A stretch of DNA of 64,000 bases from assembly GCF_012849555.1 (NCBI RefSeq), contig NZ_CP051685.1:5394001-5458000 (forward strand). Direction: 5' to 3'. A program made the position numbers and the translations under genes. Numbering within the stretch: the stretch's first letter is position 1; the number at the start of each line of letters is the position of its first letter. Origin of the DNA: Massilia forsythiae (GTDB taxonomy: Bacteria; Pseudomonadota; Gammaproteobacteria; Burkholderiales; Burkholderiaceae_D). Positions 27,425 to 36,907 of this stretch are shown here, in pieces. Under the pieces are notes generated by a model. That model was not told the DNA's origin. It worked only from the letters and a program-made list of their open reading frames with translations, and did no database searches.

Positions 27425-29170
27425 TCAAGCTGCGACGGCCTCCCGGCCCCGTGGAGGCAGGTCAGCATCCGCCACCACGACCCGGTTGCGCCCGCCCTTC
27501 TTGGCCGCATACAGGGCGCGGTCGGCCGCCTGCAGCAGCTCCTGCTCGCCCTCGCCATGGCCGCGCCACTGGGCCACGCCGAACGAGGCCGAGATGCCGG
27601 AAATGGTCAGTCCCTGGTGCTGGATGACGATGCCCGCGATGGACGCGCGGATCGCTTCGGCGCACTTCACCGCTTCCTCGGCGCCGCAATCCGGCAGCAT
27701 CAGCACCAGTTCCTCGCCGCCGTAACGGCACACCACGTCGCTGGCGCGCACCCGCTGCAGCATGGCGCGGCTGGCCGCCTGCAGGACCAGGTCGCCGCCC
27801 TCGTGGCCATGGGTGTCGTTGACGCGCTTGAAGTGGTCCAGGTCCACCATCACCACCGAGCAGGCGCTGCGGCTGCGCTGGGCGCGCGCCAGTTCGCGCT
27901 TGAGCGATTCGTCGAAGAAGCGCCGGTTGTACAGGCCGGTGAGCGGATCGACGGTCGACTGGTGGCGCAGGGTGTCGCGCAGCGAGACATTGCTGATCGC
28001 CAGGCTGAGCTGTTCGGCCAGCGCGACGACGTGGGCGCTGTCGACCGCGTCGTCGTCGCGCCGGGCGTCGTCACGCCGGGCGTCGTCACGCCGGCCGGCG
28101 GCGACGACCAGCACGCCGATCACGTCGCCCTGCGAAATCATCGGGACGCAGGTCTGGGTGGCGTGGGCGCCGCCCCGGATCGCGCCGTGGTCGCAGCACA
28201 GGTCGTGGTCCAGCGTGGCGACGTGGACCTTGCCGAGCCGCAGGCCCCAGCAGTCGCCCGGCGCCACCATGGGCGGCGCTTCCCCGTCCAGCCCCCAGCT
28301 CGCCTTCAGCTCGAGCACGTCGCGCGAGTTACGGTACAGGTAGACCGCGCCCGCCGTGGCCGGCAACAGCTTGCGCAGGAAGACCGGCAGCACGCGCTCC
28401 AGCTCGGGCGGCGTCCTGACGCTGTCCAGCGCCTGCAGCATGTCGGCCGCGATCGACAGGCGCTCGGCGCGCACCGCGGACTGCCGCGCTAGCTGCGCAT
28501 TGCGCTCCGCCAGGGAGCGCGACTCGCTTGCCGCTTGCGCCCGTTCGTTCAGGCTCCTGGTCACGATGTAGACCGTCGCCACGATCAGGACCAGGCTGGC
28601 CAGGCTGGCGCCGATGCCCAGCGCCGAGTTGTAGCCCAGGGTGGCGGTCAGCTCGTCACGCAACCTGGTGCGCTCGCCGGCCAGCACCCGCAGCTGAGCG
28701 CCCAGCAGCGCGCGCAGTTCGTCCATCATGATCTTGCCGCGCTGGCTGGCCACCATGTCCATGGCGGCCCTGGTGTCGCCGGCCTTTTTCAGGCGGATGG
28801 TCTGGTCCATTTCGGCCACCTTCGCCCGGCTCAACTCGGCAATGCGGGCCACCAGCGTCCGCTCCTTGTCCGAGCCGGCGCGCTGTTGCAGCTCCTCGAC
28901 CGCGGCGGGAATGCCGGCGACGCCGGCGCGGTAGGGGTCGAGGAAGCTCTCGTCGCCGGCGATCAGGAAGCCGCGCTGTCCGGTCTCGGCATCCTTCAGC
29001 AGGCTTAGCGTGAGGTTGTAGGCACGCTCCTTGGCGCCGCCCTCCTTCAGGGCGTCGAGGGTGGCGTTGGCCTGGGAGCTGCTGAGGATCGGCAGCGTGG
29101 CGAGACAGGCGACGATGACGATGATCAGGGTGCCGAAGAGCTTGAGGCTGGAGTCGAGTCGCGAAAACAT
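27425..29170 (-). CDS. Diguanylate cyclase with CHASE3, GAF and GGDEF domains
   Basis: A 581-residue protein from ATG 29170 (the frame is open further upstream to 29254, with no signal-like sequence). An N-terminal helix (about residues 7-27), a periplasmic CHASE3 domain with LLKDAETGQRGFLIAGDESFL, and a second helix near residue 185 precede a GAF domain (about 240-385) and a GGDEF domain (about 410-570). The active site reads GGEEL, and an RxxD I-site (RASD) sits five residues before it, so it should make c-di-GMP under product inhibition. Three 15-bp repeats add a RRDDARRDDARRDD stretch inside the GAF region. Confidence 0.9.
   Translation of the reverse strand: MFSRLDSSLKLFGTLIIVIVACLATLPILSSSQANATLDALKEGGAKERAYNLTLSLLKDAETGQRGFLIAGDESFLDPYRAGVAGIPAAVEELQQRAGSDKERTLVARIAELSRAKVAEMDQTIRLKKAGDTRAAMDMVASQRGKIMMDELRALLGAQLRVLAGERTRLRDELTATLGYNSALGIGASLASLVLIVATVYIVTRSLNERAQAASESRSLAERNAQLARQSAVRAERLSIAADMLQALDSVRTPPELERVLPVFLRKLLPATAGAVYLYRNSRDVLELKASWGLDGEAPPMVAPGDCWGLRLGKVHVATLDHDLCCDHGAIRGGAHATQTCVPMISQGDVIGVLVVAAGRRDDARRDDARRDDDAVDSAHVVALAEQLSLAISNVSLRDTLRHQSTVDPLTGLYNRRFFDESLKRELARAQRSRSACSVVMVDLDHFKRVNDTHGHEGGDLVLQAASRAMLQRVRASDVVCRYGGEELVLMLPDCGAEEAVKCAEAIRASIAGIVIQHQGLTISGISASFGVAQWRGHGEGEQELLQAADRALYAAKKGGRNRVVVADADLPPRGREAVAA
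28051..28095. repeat. Three tandem 15-bp repeats within the GAF-GGDEF gene
   Basis: CGTCGTCGCGCCGGG (28051-28065) is followed by CGTCGTCACGCCGGG (28066-28080) and a third near copy to 28095. They are in frame and encode repeated Arg-Arg-Asp-Asp-Ala, an insertion in a GAF loop that could vary in copy number. Confidence 0.85.
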
Positions 29171-29300
29171 GCTTCTAGGAAATAACAATGTTGACGGATC
29201 ATAACCCAGCCGAGGAAATGCGACGCATGGAGTAACCGGTGAAGTCCCCGCCAATTCGGGCGATTGACGGCGCCGGCATCGCCAGCCGGGCGCGCCCGCC

Positions 29301-31418
29301 TCACAAATCCACTTTGACGCCCAGCTTGACCAGGCGCGGCAGGCCCGCGCTCAGGCGCGTGCCGGCGCCGGCCCAGTAGCGCTTGTCGCCGGCGTTGTCG
29401 ACGTTGATCTGCCAGGTGGTGCGCTTGCCGCCCACCAGGGTGGCGTAGAGGCCGCCGGCGCTGAACAGGGTATTCCCGCCCAAGAAGGCCTGGTCCAGGT
29501 CGTTGACCGGACGCCGACCGGTAAAGTAAGCGCCGGCGTTGAGCGACAGCCCAGGCACTGCGTCGAGGTCGTACGACAGGAAGCTGCTGGCGGTGCGGCG
29601 CGCTGCGTTTTCCGGCAGCTTGCCGTCGTACTGCGCGTTGATGCGCTCGAAGCGCGGGTCGAGCACCTGGGCCGAGCCCTGCCACGACAATTGGCGCGTC
29701 AGCTTGCCCTGCGCGGCCAGTTCGATGCCGCGGTAGTGCTGCGCGCCGTCGGCGGTGAAGACGTTGGCGGCATTCGTGTAGTAGCCGGGTCGGCGGATGT
29801 CGAACAGGGCCGCCTGCAGCAGCAGGCCGCCCGGGGTACGCCAGCGCGCCCCGAGTTCCTTCTGCCTGCTGACGCCCGGCCCCAGGCGCACGTTCTGGTT
29901 GGCGCTGCCGGTCGGCGCCGTCTCGCCTTCTTCCAGTCCTTGGGCGCTGGAGGCGTACAGCGAGACGTCGTCGCCGGGCCGGTAGACCAGCGCCGCCATC
30001 GGCGTGGTCTTGCCGACGTCGTAGTGGTTGGCGCCCTGGTCGCTGCGGTACTGCACGGCGCGCACGCCGGCGATCGCCTGCCAGCGGCCGAAGCCGAGGC
30101 GGTCGATCGCGTACAGGCCCTTGTCGCGGCTGTCCAGTGCGGCCGTGGTGGGCGTGGCGGGATAGGCACCGACGGTCACGCCCGTCACCGCGACCGGCGC
30201 GTACAGGTTCTGCACCGGGATCGTGTAGTTGGCCTGGTAGATCGGGTCCTGGCCCTTGTCGGTGCCGGTGGCGCCCAGGGTCAGGTCGTGCGTGACCGGG
30301 CCGGTGGCGAAGGAGCCGGCCAGTTCGGCGCGCAGCATGCTCGAGTCCACCAGCGAATGCTGCAGGTTGCCGGTGATGCGGCCGGCGCCGCCGGCCACGG
30401 CAGCGGCGTTGGTGAAGCGGAACACCGGCAAGGCGCGGTCGCGTTCGGTCTGCGCATGGCCGGCTTCCACGGTCAGCGCCCAGTCCTGGTTCAGGGCCAG
30501 GTCGGCGCGCAGCTGGGCATTCCTGCTCTCGGCCTTGAACAGCGCCCAGTCCGGCCCCACCAGGCGCCGCGAGTCGACCGCGCGCGGCAGCGCGATCACG
30601 CCGCTCACGGCGGTCGGCAGCGCGATCCCGGCCTGCTCGGTCACGCGACGCCTGTCGTATTCGATGTCGGCGCTCAGGCGCAGGCGCTCGTCCACGCGCC
30701 AGTCGAGCGCCGCTGAGGCGAAGCCGCGGTTGCCGTTGCCGACGCCGTCGAGGTAGGAGCCGAGCGTGCCGCCGGCGGCATTCACGCGCACGCCGAACTG
30801 GCCGCGCTCGCCGAAACGGCGCGCCACGTCGGTCGAGGCCACGGCCGACCCGTTCTGGTCGAGCGTCAGTCCCAGCGTCGTCACCGGCGCCCTGCCGGCG
30901 CGCTTGGTGACGAAGTTCACGACGCCGGCCGGCGAGGTGAAGCCGTAGTACAGCGCGGTGGCGCCCTTGAGCACCTCGACCCGCTCCTTGTCCTCCAGCG
31001 GCACCTGGGAGAAATTCATGATCGGCAGCGAACCGTTGAGGCGGTAGTTGGTGCGGTTTTCCACCGCGATGCCGCGGATGACCAGCTGGTCCCAGGTGTC
31101 GCCGGCGTTCTGCTGGCGCGTCACGCCGGCGGTATTGCGCAGCGCATCATACAGGCCGGCGGCGCCCTGCAGTTCCAGCACCTCGCGCGTCACGACGTTG
31201 ACGGTGGACGGCACGTCCATCACGTCGGCGCCGCGAAAGCTCCCCGCCTCCACCGTCCGCGGGACGAAACCCTGGGCCCTGGCGGCGGTGATGCGCACCG
31301 CCTGCATGGCCTGCTCGTCGCCCTCCTGGGCGGCGGCGATGGCAGGAAAGGCGCTGGAGAGGGCCAGGGCCAGCAAGGAGAGGCGGAAGAAATCGGGGGA
31401 TTGCAGGCAGGACGACAT
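29301..31418 (-). CDS. TonB-dependent siderophore-type outer-membrane receptor (minus strand)
   Basis: About 705 residues from ATG 31418. A signal peptide (LSLLALALSSAFPAIAAAQ) is followed by the plug domain: SFRGADVMDVPSTVNVVT, then IRGIAVENR, and KERVEVLKGATALYYGFTSPAGVVNFVTKR, the signature of ferric-siderophore receptors. The remaining 500 residues form the 22-strand barrel and end in a C-terminal aromatic/hydrophobic strand (GVKVDL). It imports an iron chelate using TonB energy. A near-consensus Fur box lies 46 bp upstream. The longer frame to 31484 would put the Fur box inside the coding region and is not preferred. Confidence 0.9.
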   Translation of the reverse strand: MSSCLQSPDFFRLSLLALALSSAFPAIAAAQEGDEQAMQAVRITAARAQGFVPRTVEAGSFRGADVMDVPSTVNVVTREVLELQGAAGLYDALRNTAGVTRQQNAGDTWDQLVIRGIAVENRTNYRLNGSLPIMNFSQVPLEDKERVEVLKGATALYYGFTSPAGVVNFVTKRAGRAPVTTLGLTLDQNGSAVASTDVARRFGERGQFGVRVNAAGGTLGSYLDGVGNGNRGFASAALDWRVDERLRLSADIEYDRRRVTEQAGIALPTAVSGVIALPRAVDSRRLVGPDWALFKAESRNAQLRADLALNQDWALTVEAGHAQTERDRALPVFRFTNAAAVAGGAGRITGNLQHSLVDSSMLRAELAGSFATGPVTHDLTLGATGTDKGQDPIYQANYTIPVQNLYAPVAVTGVTVGAYPATPTTAALDSRDKGLYAIDRLGFGRWQAIAGVRAVQYRSDQGANHYDVGKTTPMAALVYRPGDDVSLYASSAQGLEEGETAPTGSANQNVRLGPGVSRQKELGARWRTPGGLLLQAALFDIRRPGYYTNAANVFTADGAQHYRGIELAAQGKLTRQLSWQGSAQVLDPRFERINAQYDGKLPENAARRTASSFLSYDLDAVPGLSLNAGAYFTGRRPVNDLDQAFLGGNTLFSAGGLYATLVGGKRTTWQINVDNAGDKRYWAGAGTRLSAGLPRLVKLGVKVDL

Positions 31419-31463
31419 GGCGCCCGGCTTTCGATGGTTGTTCGGATCACCGGGCATCATATC

Positions 31464-31482
31464 GGTAATGAGAATCATTTTC
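31464..31482. promoter_or_regulatory. Fur box between divergent TonB receptor genes
   Basis: GGTAATGAGAATCATTTTC matches the 19-bp Fur consensus GATAATGATAATCATTATC at 16 positions. It lies 46 bp upstream of the minus-strand receptor start and 255 bp upstream of the plus-strand receptor, so it probably gives iron repression of the former and possibly both. Confidence 0.85.
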
Positions 31483-31736
31483 AATTAGTAGTTGCCGCAA
31501 GCCCTTTCCAGCATTTCATCTATCCATAGCAGAAATCGATGGTTTTGCCGCAGTGCGGCAAAACTTATCATGCATGTCCAACGAACAACACCGTTATCCA
31601 CGGTGCCTGTCCCGCTTCGCCCCTTGCCGGCCGGCGCCAACGCGCGCGAGGCTGGCGGCCCGCCGGATTGCCATGCCTGCCTGATCGGCGCAGTGCGATG
31701 TCCTGCACGACAAGACCACAAACAACAGGAAACAGC

Positions 31737-33950
31737 ATGCACAGAACCACCATCGTGCGCGGCACGCGCAATAGCGCGCACAACGCCGCGCGCAGCAACG
31801 CGCGCATCGCCGCCCTCGTCGCCGGCTTGTTCGCCGGCGCCGGACACACGCAGGCGCAGGCGAACGGCCCCGCCGCGGCCGACAACGACGCGGCGGCGCC
31901 GGACGCCGCCGCCGTCCAGACCGTGACCATCAACGGCGAGCGCGAACGCGAAGGCGAGAAAGCGCGTTCGCGCGGCGCCCTCGGCAGCCGCTCCGACCTC
32001 GACACGCCGTTCGCCACCGCCACCGTCACCAGCGAACAGCTGGAAGACCGCCAGGTCGCCTCGCTGGCGCAGGTGTTCGCGGAGGACGCCTCGGTCACCG
32101 CCAAGGGCGGCACCTATACCCAGTCGGCCCACGCCATCGCGGTACGCGGCCTGGCGCTCGACTTCACCAACGGCTTCAAGATCGACGGCCAGCCGTTCCA
32201 GATGTACGGCGTCGAGCTGCCGCTGGAAACGATCGAGTCGGTGCAGCTGCTGAAAGGCGCGACCGGCTTCCTGTACGGCTTTTCCGCGCCGGGCGGCATC
32301 GTCAACTACGTCACCAAGAAGCCGACCGAGGAACGCACCGCCAGCGTCGATATCGGCTATGCGAGTGCCAGCCTGCGCAAGGCGCACCTCGACGCTGGCG
32401 GCCGCTTCGGCAGCGAGCGCCGCTTCGGCTACCGCGCCAACCTGGTGCACGAGCAGGGCGATACCTACAACGGGGTCAGGCTCAAGCGCGACGCCGCGTC
32501 GCTGGCGCTGGACGCGCGCATCACGCGCGACCTCACCTGGAACGCCAGCCTGCTGTACCAGGAGCGCGACCTCGATGGCGGCGCGCCGACCGTGTCGCTG
32601 CAGGTGTACCCGGCCGCCGCCCGGCTGCCGGCGCCGGTCGACGGGCGCATTAACTACGGCGCCTACGCCACTTCCTACTACGATTCGACGATGTGGATGG
32701 CCACCAGCGGCGTCGACTGGCAGATAAACCGCGACTGGAAGGCCAACGTGACCTACGGCCACAGCTACAAGCGCATCGACAGCGCCTACGAGACGCTGTA
32801 CCTGACCAATGCCGCCGGCGGCTACAGCAACCGCCTGAACCCGTTCTACCGGCCGACCCTGACCTACAACGCGCTGTCGGCGACGATCGAAGGCAGCTTC
32901 GCCACCGGCGCCCTGCGCCACACGACGGTGTTCGGCGCCGGCCGCCAGGCGCTGTCGCGCACGCTCAATCCGCAGTCGGCGCTGAGCCTGTTCAGCGCGG
33001 CCACCGCCGGCAACCTCTACCAGCCGGCGCCGGCGCTGGTCGACACGTCCAGCATCGACCGCCACACCTTCTACACGATCTCGACCTGGCGCCACCAGTC
33101 CGTGTTCGCCAGCGACACCATCGCCTTTAACGAGCGCTGGTCGCTGCTGGCCGGCGCGCGCCGGGTCGACTACCGCAACCTGAACTACGCCGCCAGCGGG
33201 GCGCGCACCTCCAGTTACCGCAAGAAGCCGACCTCGCCCACCGTGGCGCTGCTGTACAAGCCGGCGCCGGCCGCCACCGTGTACGCCAGCTACGTCGAGG
33301 CGCTGGAAGACGGCGGCACCGTGTCCGCCGTCTACGCCAACGCCAACGAGGTGCTGCCGCCGCTGAAGAGCCGCCAGGCCGAACTCGGGGTGAAGACCGA
33401 CCAGGCGCGCTGGGGCGCGTCGGCGGCGCTGTTCCGCGTGCGCCGCGGCGCCACCTACGCCGATTACACCGCCGATGCGCGCGGCGTCCTGACGCAGGGC
33501 GGCGAGCTGCGCTACCAGGGCATGGAGCTGAACGGGCGCGCCGACCTGCGGCGCTGGCTGAGCGTGAACGCCGGCGCCACCTGGCTCGACGCCACCTACC
33601 GCGCCACCAGTCCGGCCATCGTCGGCAACCGGGTCGAGAGCACGCCGCGCTTCCAGGCGGTGCTGGGCGCCGACGTGAAAGTGCCGCAGGTGGCCGGGCT
33701 GTCGCTGCACGCCAACGCCAGCTACCTGGGAAAACAGTTCGTCAACAGCGCCAACGCCTGGACCGTGCCGGCGCTGACGCTGCTGAACGCCGGCGCCGCC
33801 TGGCGCACGCACGTGGACGGCCGCTGGGTGACGCTGCGCCTGCAGGCCAACAACCTGGCCGACCGCCGCTACTGGTACTCGACCGGTTCGAACGCGCTGC
33901 AGATCGGCGCGCCGCGCACGCTGGCCGCCAACCTGCGCGTCGACCTGTGA
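31737..33950 (+). CDS. TonB-dependent siderophore-type receptor (plus strand)
   Basis: 737 residues from ATG 31737, with ACAGGAAAC upstream. A long basic signal region (about 40 residues ending in HTQAQA) precedes the plug: SRSDLDTPFATATVTSEQL, GTYTQSAHAIAVRGLALD, and IESVQLLKGATGFLYGFSAPGGIVNYVTKKP. The barrel runs to a C-terminal NLRVDL. It is the first gene of a tight run with a sulfatase (28 bp later) and a formylglycine-generating enzyme, so the substrate could be a sulfated compound rather than, or as well as, an iron chelate. That is inference. Confidence 0.88.
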   Translation: MHRTTIVRGTRNSAHNAARSNARIAALVAGLFAGAGHTQAQANGPAAADNDAAAPDAAAVQTVTINGEREREGEKARSRGALGSRSDLDTPFATATVTSEQLEDRQVASLAQVFAEDASVTAKGGTYTQSAHAIAVRGLALDFTNGFKIDGQPFQMYGVELPLETIESVQLLKGATGFLYGFSAPGGIVNYVTKKPTEERTASVDIGYASASLRKAHLDAGGRFGSERRFGYRANLVHEQGDTYNGVRLKRDAASLALDARITRDLTWNASLLYQERDLDGGAPTVSLQVYPAAARLPAPVDGRINYGAYATSYYDSTMWMATSGVDWQINRDWKANVTYGHSYKRIDSAYETLYLTNAAGGYSNRLNPFYRPTLTYNALSATIEGSFATGALRHTTVFGAGRQALSRTLNPQSALSLFSAATAGNLYQPAPALVDTSSIDRHTFYTISTWRHQSVFASDTIAFNERWSLLAGARRVDYRNLNYAASGARTSSYRKKPTSPTVALLYKPAPAATVYASYVEALEDGGTVSAVYANANEVLPPLKSRQAELGVKTDQARWGASAALFRVRRGATYADYTADARGVLTQGGELRYQGMELNGRADLRRWLSVNAGATWLDATYRATSPAIVGNRVESTPRFQAVLGADVKVPQVAGLSLHANASYLGKQFVNSANAWTVPALTLLNAGAAWRTHVDGRWVTLRLQANNLADRRYWYSTGSNALQIGAPRTLAANLRVDL

Positions 33951-33978
33951 CGACCGCCATCTTGTCCAAGGAGCTTCC

Positions 33979-35829
33979 ATGAAACGACTCACCAGCGGCG
34001 CCCTCGCCGCCGCCGCCTTCGCCGCCGCGATCGGCGTACCCGGCGCAGCGACCACGCCCGCCGCGCCGGCCAAGCGCCCCAATATCCTGTACATCATGGC
34101 CGACGACCTCGGCTACTCGGACATCGGCGCCTTCGGCGGCGAAATCGAGACGCCCAACCTGGACGCGCTGGCACGCGACGGCCGCCTGCTCGCCAACCAC
34201 CATACCGGCACCGTGTGCGCGATCACGCGCGCGATGCTGATCTCGGGCACCGACCACCACCTGGTCGGCGAAGGCACGATGGGCGCGCCGCGCGACGAAC
34301 GCCGTGGCCTGCCCGGCTACGAGGGCTACCTGAACGACAGCGCCCTGTCGGTGGCCCAGTTGCTGCGCGACGGCGGCTACCACACCTACATGGCCGGCAA
34401 GTGGCACCTGGGCGCCGGCGAGGAAGGCAAGGGCAAGACGCCCGACCAGTGGGGCTTCGAGCGCAGCTACGCGCTGCTGCCGGGCGCCGCGCGCAACCAC
34501 TTCGGCCACGAGCCGGCCGATGCGCGCAACTACAGCGAGGACGGCCGCTTCGTGCAGCCGGGACCGGGCTTCTATTCGACCGACTTCTATACCCGCAAGC
34601 TGATCGAGTACATCGACGCCCGGCGCGGCGACGGCAAGCCGTTCTTCGCCTACGCAGCCTATACCTCGCCGCACTGGCCGCTGCAGGTGCCGGAACCCTA
34701 CCTGAGCAAGTACAAGGGCCGCTACGACGCCGGCTACGACGCGATCCGCCTGGCGCGCATCGCGCGCATGAAGCAGCTGGGCATCATCCCCGCCGACTTC
34801 ACGCCCTACGCCGGCCTGCCGGAGACGCTACGCCAGTCGCCGGCCACGGCCAACAGCGGCACGCCGCAAGCGCGCTACGTCAACGCCGTCAACGGCGCGG
34901 CGCAGGGCCACGTCGACTACGGCCCGGGCCGCGTGGTCAAGAAATGGGACAGCCTCACGCCGCTGGAAAAAAAGGCGCAGGCGCGCTATATGGAAATCTA
35001 CGCCGGCATGGTCGACAATCTCGACCACAACATCGGCCTGCTGATCCGGTACCTGAAGGAGATCGGCGAATACGACAACACCTTCATCATGTTCCAGTCG
35101 GATAACGGCGCCGAAGGCTGGCCGGTGGACGGCGGCGCCGACCCCAGGGCCACCGACGAGGCCAACGCCGCGCCGGAGGCGTACGCGAAACTAGGCACCG
35201 ATCAGCTCAAGCGCATCCAGTACGGGCTGCGCTGGGCCGAGGTCAGCGCCGCGCCGTTCCGCAACGTCAAGGGCGCCTCGCACGAGGGCAGCGTGTCGAC
35301 CCCGCTGATCGTCCGGTTGCCCGGCGGGTCCGGCCAGGGTGGGCGCCAGCCGGTCCTGCGCGACTGGACCTACGTGACCGACAACACCGCCACCTTCCTG
35401 GCCGTGGCCGGCATCGAGCCGCCGCGCCGGCCCGCCCCGCCGGACCCGGACGCGGCCGGCGGCAAGGACCGCAACGCCGGCAAGGTGGTCTACAAGGGCC
35501 GCAACGTGTACCCGGTCAGCGGCACTTCGCTGCTGCCGCTGCTGCGCGGCGACAGGCTGGCCGAGCGCGGCCTGCCCGCGGCCGACGAATCCTACGGGCG
35601 CGGCTACGTGTTCAGCGCCGACGGCCGCTGGAAGGCGGTGTGGGCCGAGCCGCCGCAGGGACCGACCGACGGCCACTGGCAGCTGTACGACCTGCGCAGC
35701 GACCGCGGCGAGAACCGCGACGTCGCCGCAGGCCACCCGGAGGTCGTGGCGCAGCTGGTGCAGCGCTGGCAGGCTTACATGACGCAGGTCGGCGGCGTTG
35801 AGCCGCTGCGCCCGGCAGGGTTCTACTGA
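33979..35829 (+). CDS. Arylsulfatase-family protein with atypical activation motif
   Basis: 616 residues with a signal peptide and the type I sulfatase fold: ILYIMADDLGYSDIGAFGG (metal-binding Asp pair), GKWHLGAG (Lys/His), SPHWPLQVP (His), FQSDNGAEGWP (Asp/Asn), and a C-terminal LYDLRSDRGENRDVA. The formylglycine site is CAITRAMLISGTDHH with Cys80. Relatives such as Pseudomonas arylsulfatase have C-S-P-T-R there; here the +2 Pro is Ile. Conversion of this Cys to formylglycine is needed for activity, and +2 Pro (or Ala) is what maturases usually recognise. The adjacent FGE gene makes loss of function less likely than adapted recognition. Substrate unknown. Confidence 0.9.
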   Translation: MKRLTSGALAAAAFAAAIGVPGAATTPAAPAKRPNILYIMADDLGYSDIGAFGGEIETPNLDALARDGRLLANHHTGTVCAITRAMLISGTDHHLVGEGTMGAPRDERRGLPGYEGYLNDSALSVAQLLRDGGYHTYMAGKWHLGAGEEGKGKTPDQWGFERSYALLPGAARNHFGHEPADARNYSEDGRFVQPGPGFYSTDFYTRKLIEYIDARRGDGKPFFAYAAYTSPHWPLQVPEPYLSKYKGRYDAGYDAIRLARIARMKQLGIIPADFTPYAGLPETLRQSPATANSGTPQARYVNAVNGAAQGHVDYGPGRVVKKWDSLTPLEKKAQARYMEIYAGMVDNLDHNIGLLIRYLKEIGEYDNTFIMFQSDNGAEGWPVDGGADPRATDEANAAPEAYAKLGTDQLKRIQYGLRWAEVSAAPFRNVKGASHEGSVSTPLIVRLPGGSGQGGRQPVLRDWTYVTDNTATFLAVAGIEPPRRPAPPDPDAAGGKDRNAGKVVYKGRNVYPVSGTSLLPLLRGDRLAERGLPAADESYGRGYVFSADGRWKAVWAEPPQGPTDGHWQLYDLRSDRGENRDVAAGHPEVVAQLVQRWQAYMTQVGGVEPLRPAGFY

Positions 35830-35841
35830 GGAGATGGCGGC

Positions 35842-36879
35842 ATGCTGAACGCGTTTTACCGTCCTTCGACGCTGTTGCTCGTGCTGGCCTGCATCGGCGC
35901 CGCGGTGTGGAGCCGCGCCGCGCCGGACGGCGGCCCCGCCCGCGCCGCGACGTCCCTGGGCAGCGAGGCGCTTTGCGCTGCCAACGGCGGCCTGCCGCCG
36001 GGATGGGGCAGCGACGTCCATGCCGGCATGGTGCGGGTGCCGGGTGGCGACTTCGTATTCGGCAGCACGCGCGGCTATCCGGACGAGCGCCCGGCCGATG
36101 GCGAACGGCGCCATGTTTCCGCGTTCTGGATCGACCGCACCGAGGTCACCAACGCCCAGTTCGAGCGCTTCGTGCACGCCACCGGCTACGTCACGCAGGC
36201 CGAGCGCGAGGGCGCGGCGGTGGTGTTCCACACGCCCGGGGAAGACAAGCTGGGCCGCCGCCCGTACGCCTGGTGGAACTACGTGCGCGGCGCCGACTGG
36301 AAGCGGCGCGACGGCCCCGCCGCCGACGGAAACTTGCCCGCCGCGCCGCCGCCCAACCAGCCGGTCGTCATGGTGACCCAGGCCGACGCCCTCGCCTACG
36401 CGCGCTGGCTGGGACGCGACCTGCCCACCGAGGCCGAGTGGGAATACGCCGGCAAGGCCGGGCGCGACGGCGAGGAACTGGACACGGCGCCGGTGGACGG
36501 CGCCGGCCGCCCGGCCGCCAACTACTGGCAGGGCCCGTTCCCGCTGGCCGACCTGGCCGCCGACGGCCACGCCGGCCTGGCCCCGGTCGGCTGCTACGCG
36601 CCCAACGCCTTCGGCCTGTACGACATGATCGGCAATGCCTGGGAATGGACCAGGGACCCGTACGAAGGCCCGCGCCAGCCGCACATGAACGGGGATACGG
36701 CGGCCGTCGCCACGGCGGCATCGGCGCCCAGGCCGGACCGGCCGATGGTGATCAAGGGCGGCTCCTTCCTGTGCTCGCCCGACTATTGCGTGCGCTACCG
36801 CGCGGCGGCGCGCGAGTCGCAGGAAGCCGACCTGGGCGCCAGCCACATCGGCTTCCGGACGGTCTTGCGCGCGCCCTAG
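35842..36879 (+). CDS. Exported formylglycine-generating enzyme (SUMF1 family)
   Basis: 345 residues. A hydrophobic N-terminal segment (residues 9-25) acts as a signal peptide or anchor. The FGE fold follows: MVRVPGGDFVFGS, FWIDRTEVTNAQFERFVHATGY, LPTEAEWEYAGKAG, GLYDMIGNAWEWTRDPY and the C-terminal IKGGSFLCSPDYCVRYRAAARES. The two cysteines in LCSPDYC are spaced as the copper-binding catalytic pair of aerobic FGE. The enzyme oxidises a sulfatase Cys to formylglycine. It starts 12 bases after the sulfatase, with GAGGAGATGG upstream. Export is notable because many bacterial FGEs are cytoplasmic. Confidence 0.9.
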   Translation: MLNAFYRPSTLLLVLACIGAAVWSRAAPDGGPARAATSLGSEALCAANGGLPPGWGSDVHAGMVRVPGGDFVFGSTRGYPDERPADGERRHVSAFWIDRTEVTNAQFERFVHATGYVTQAEREGAAVVFHTPGEDKLGRRPYAWWNYVRGADWKRRDGPAADGNLPAAPPPNQPVVMVTQADALAYARWLGRDLPTEAEWEYAGKAGRDGEELDTAPVDGAGRPAANYWQGPFPLADLAADGHAGLAPVGCYAPNAFGLYDMIGNAWEWTRDPYEGPRQPHMNGDTAAVATAASAPRPDRPMVIKGGSFLCSPDYCVRYRAAARESQEADLGASHIGFRTVLRAP

Positions 36880-36907
36880 CAGCGTTGCCGCGGCGGCGGC
36901 CGGGTCG

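Noticed and set aside
27380..28492. 370-residue plus-strand frame opposite the diguanylate cyclase
   Set aside because: Rich in His/Gln/Arg/Val as expected from an antisense GC-rich frame; the minus-strand GGDEF motif is unambiguous.
31485..34097. 870-residue minus-strand frame antisense to the plus-strand TonB receptor
   Set aside because: Arg/Gly/Val/His-rich composition without domains; it mirrors the GC-rich codons of the receptor, whose plug and barrel motifs are clear.
35191..36846. 551-residue minus-strand frame opposite the sulfatase and FGE genes
   Set aside because: No recognisable motif, low-complexity Arg/Ala/Gly composition; the plus-strand genes have complete catalytic motifs.
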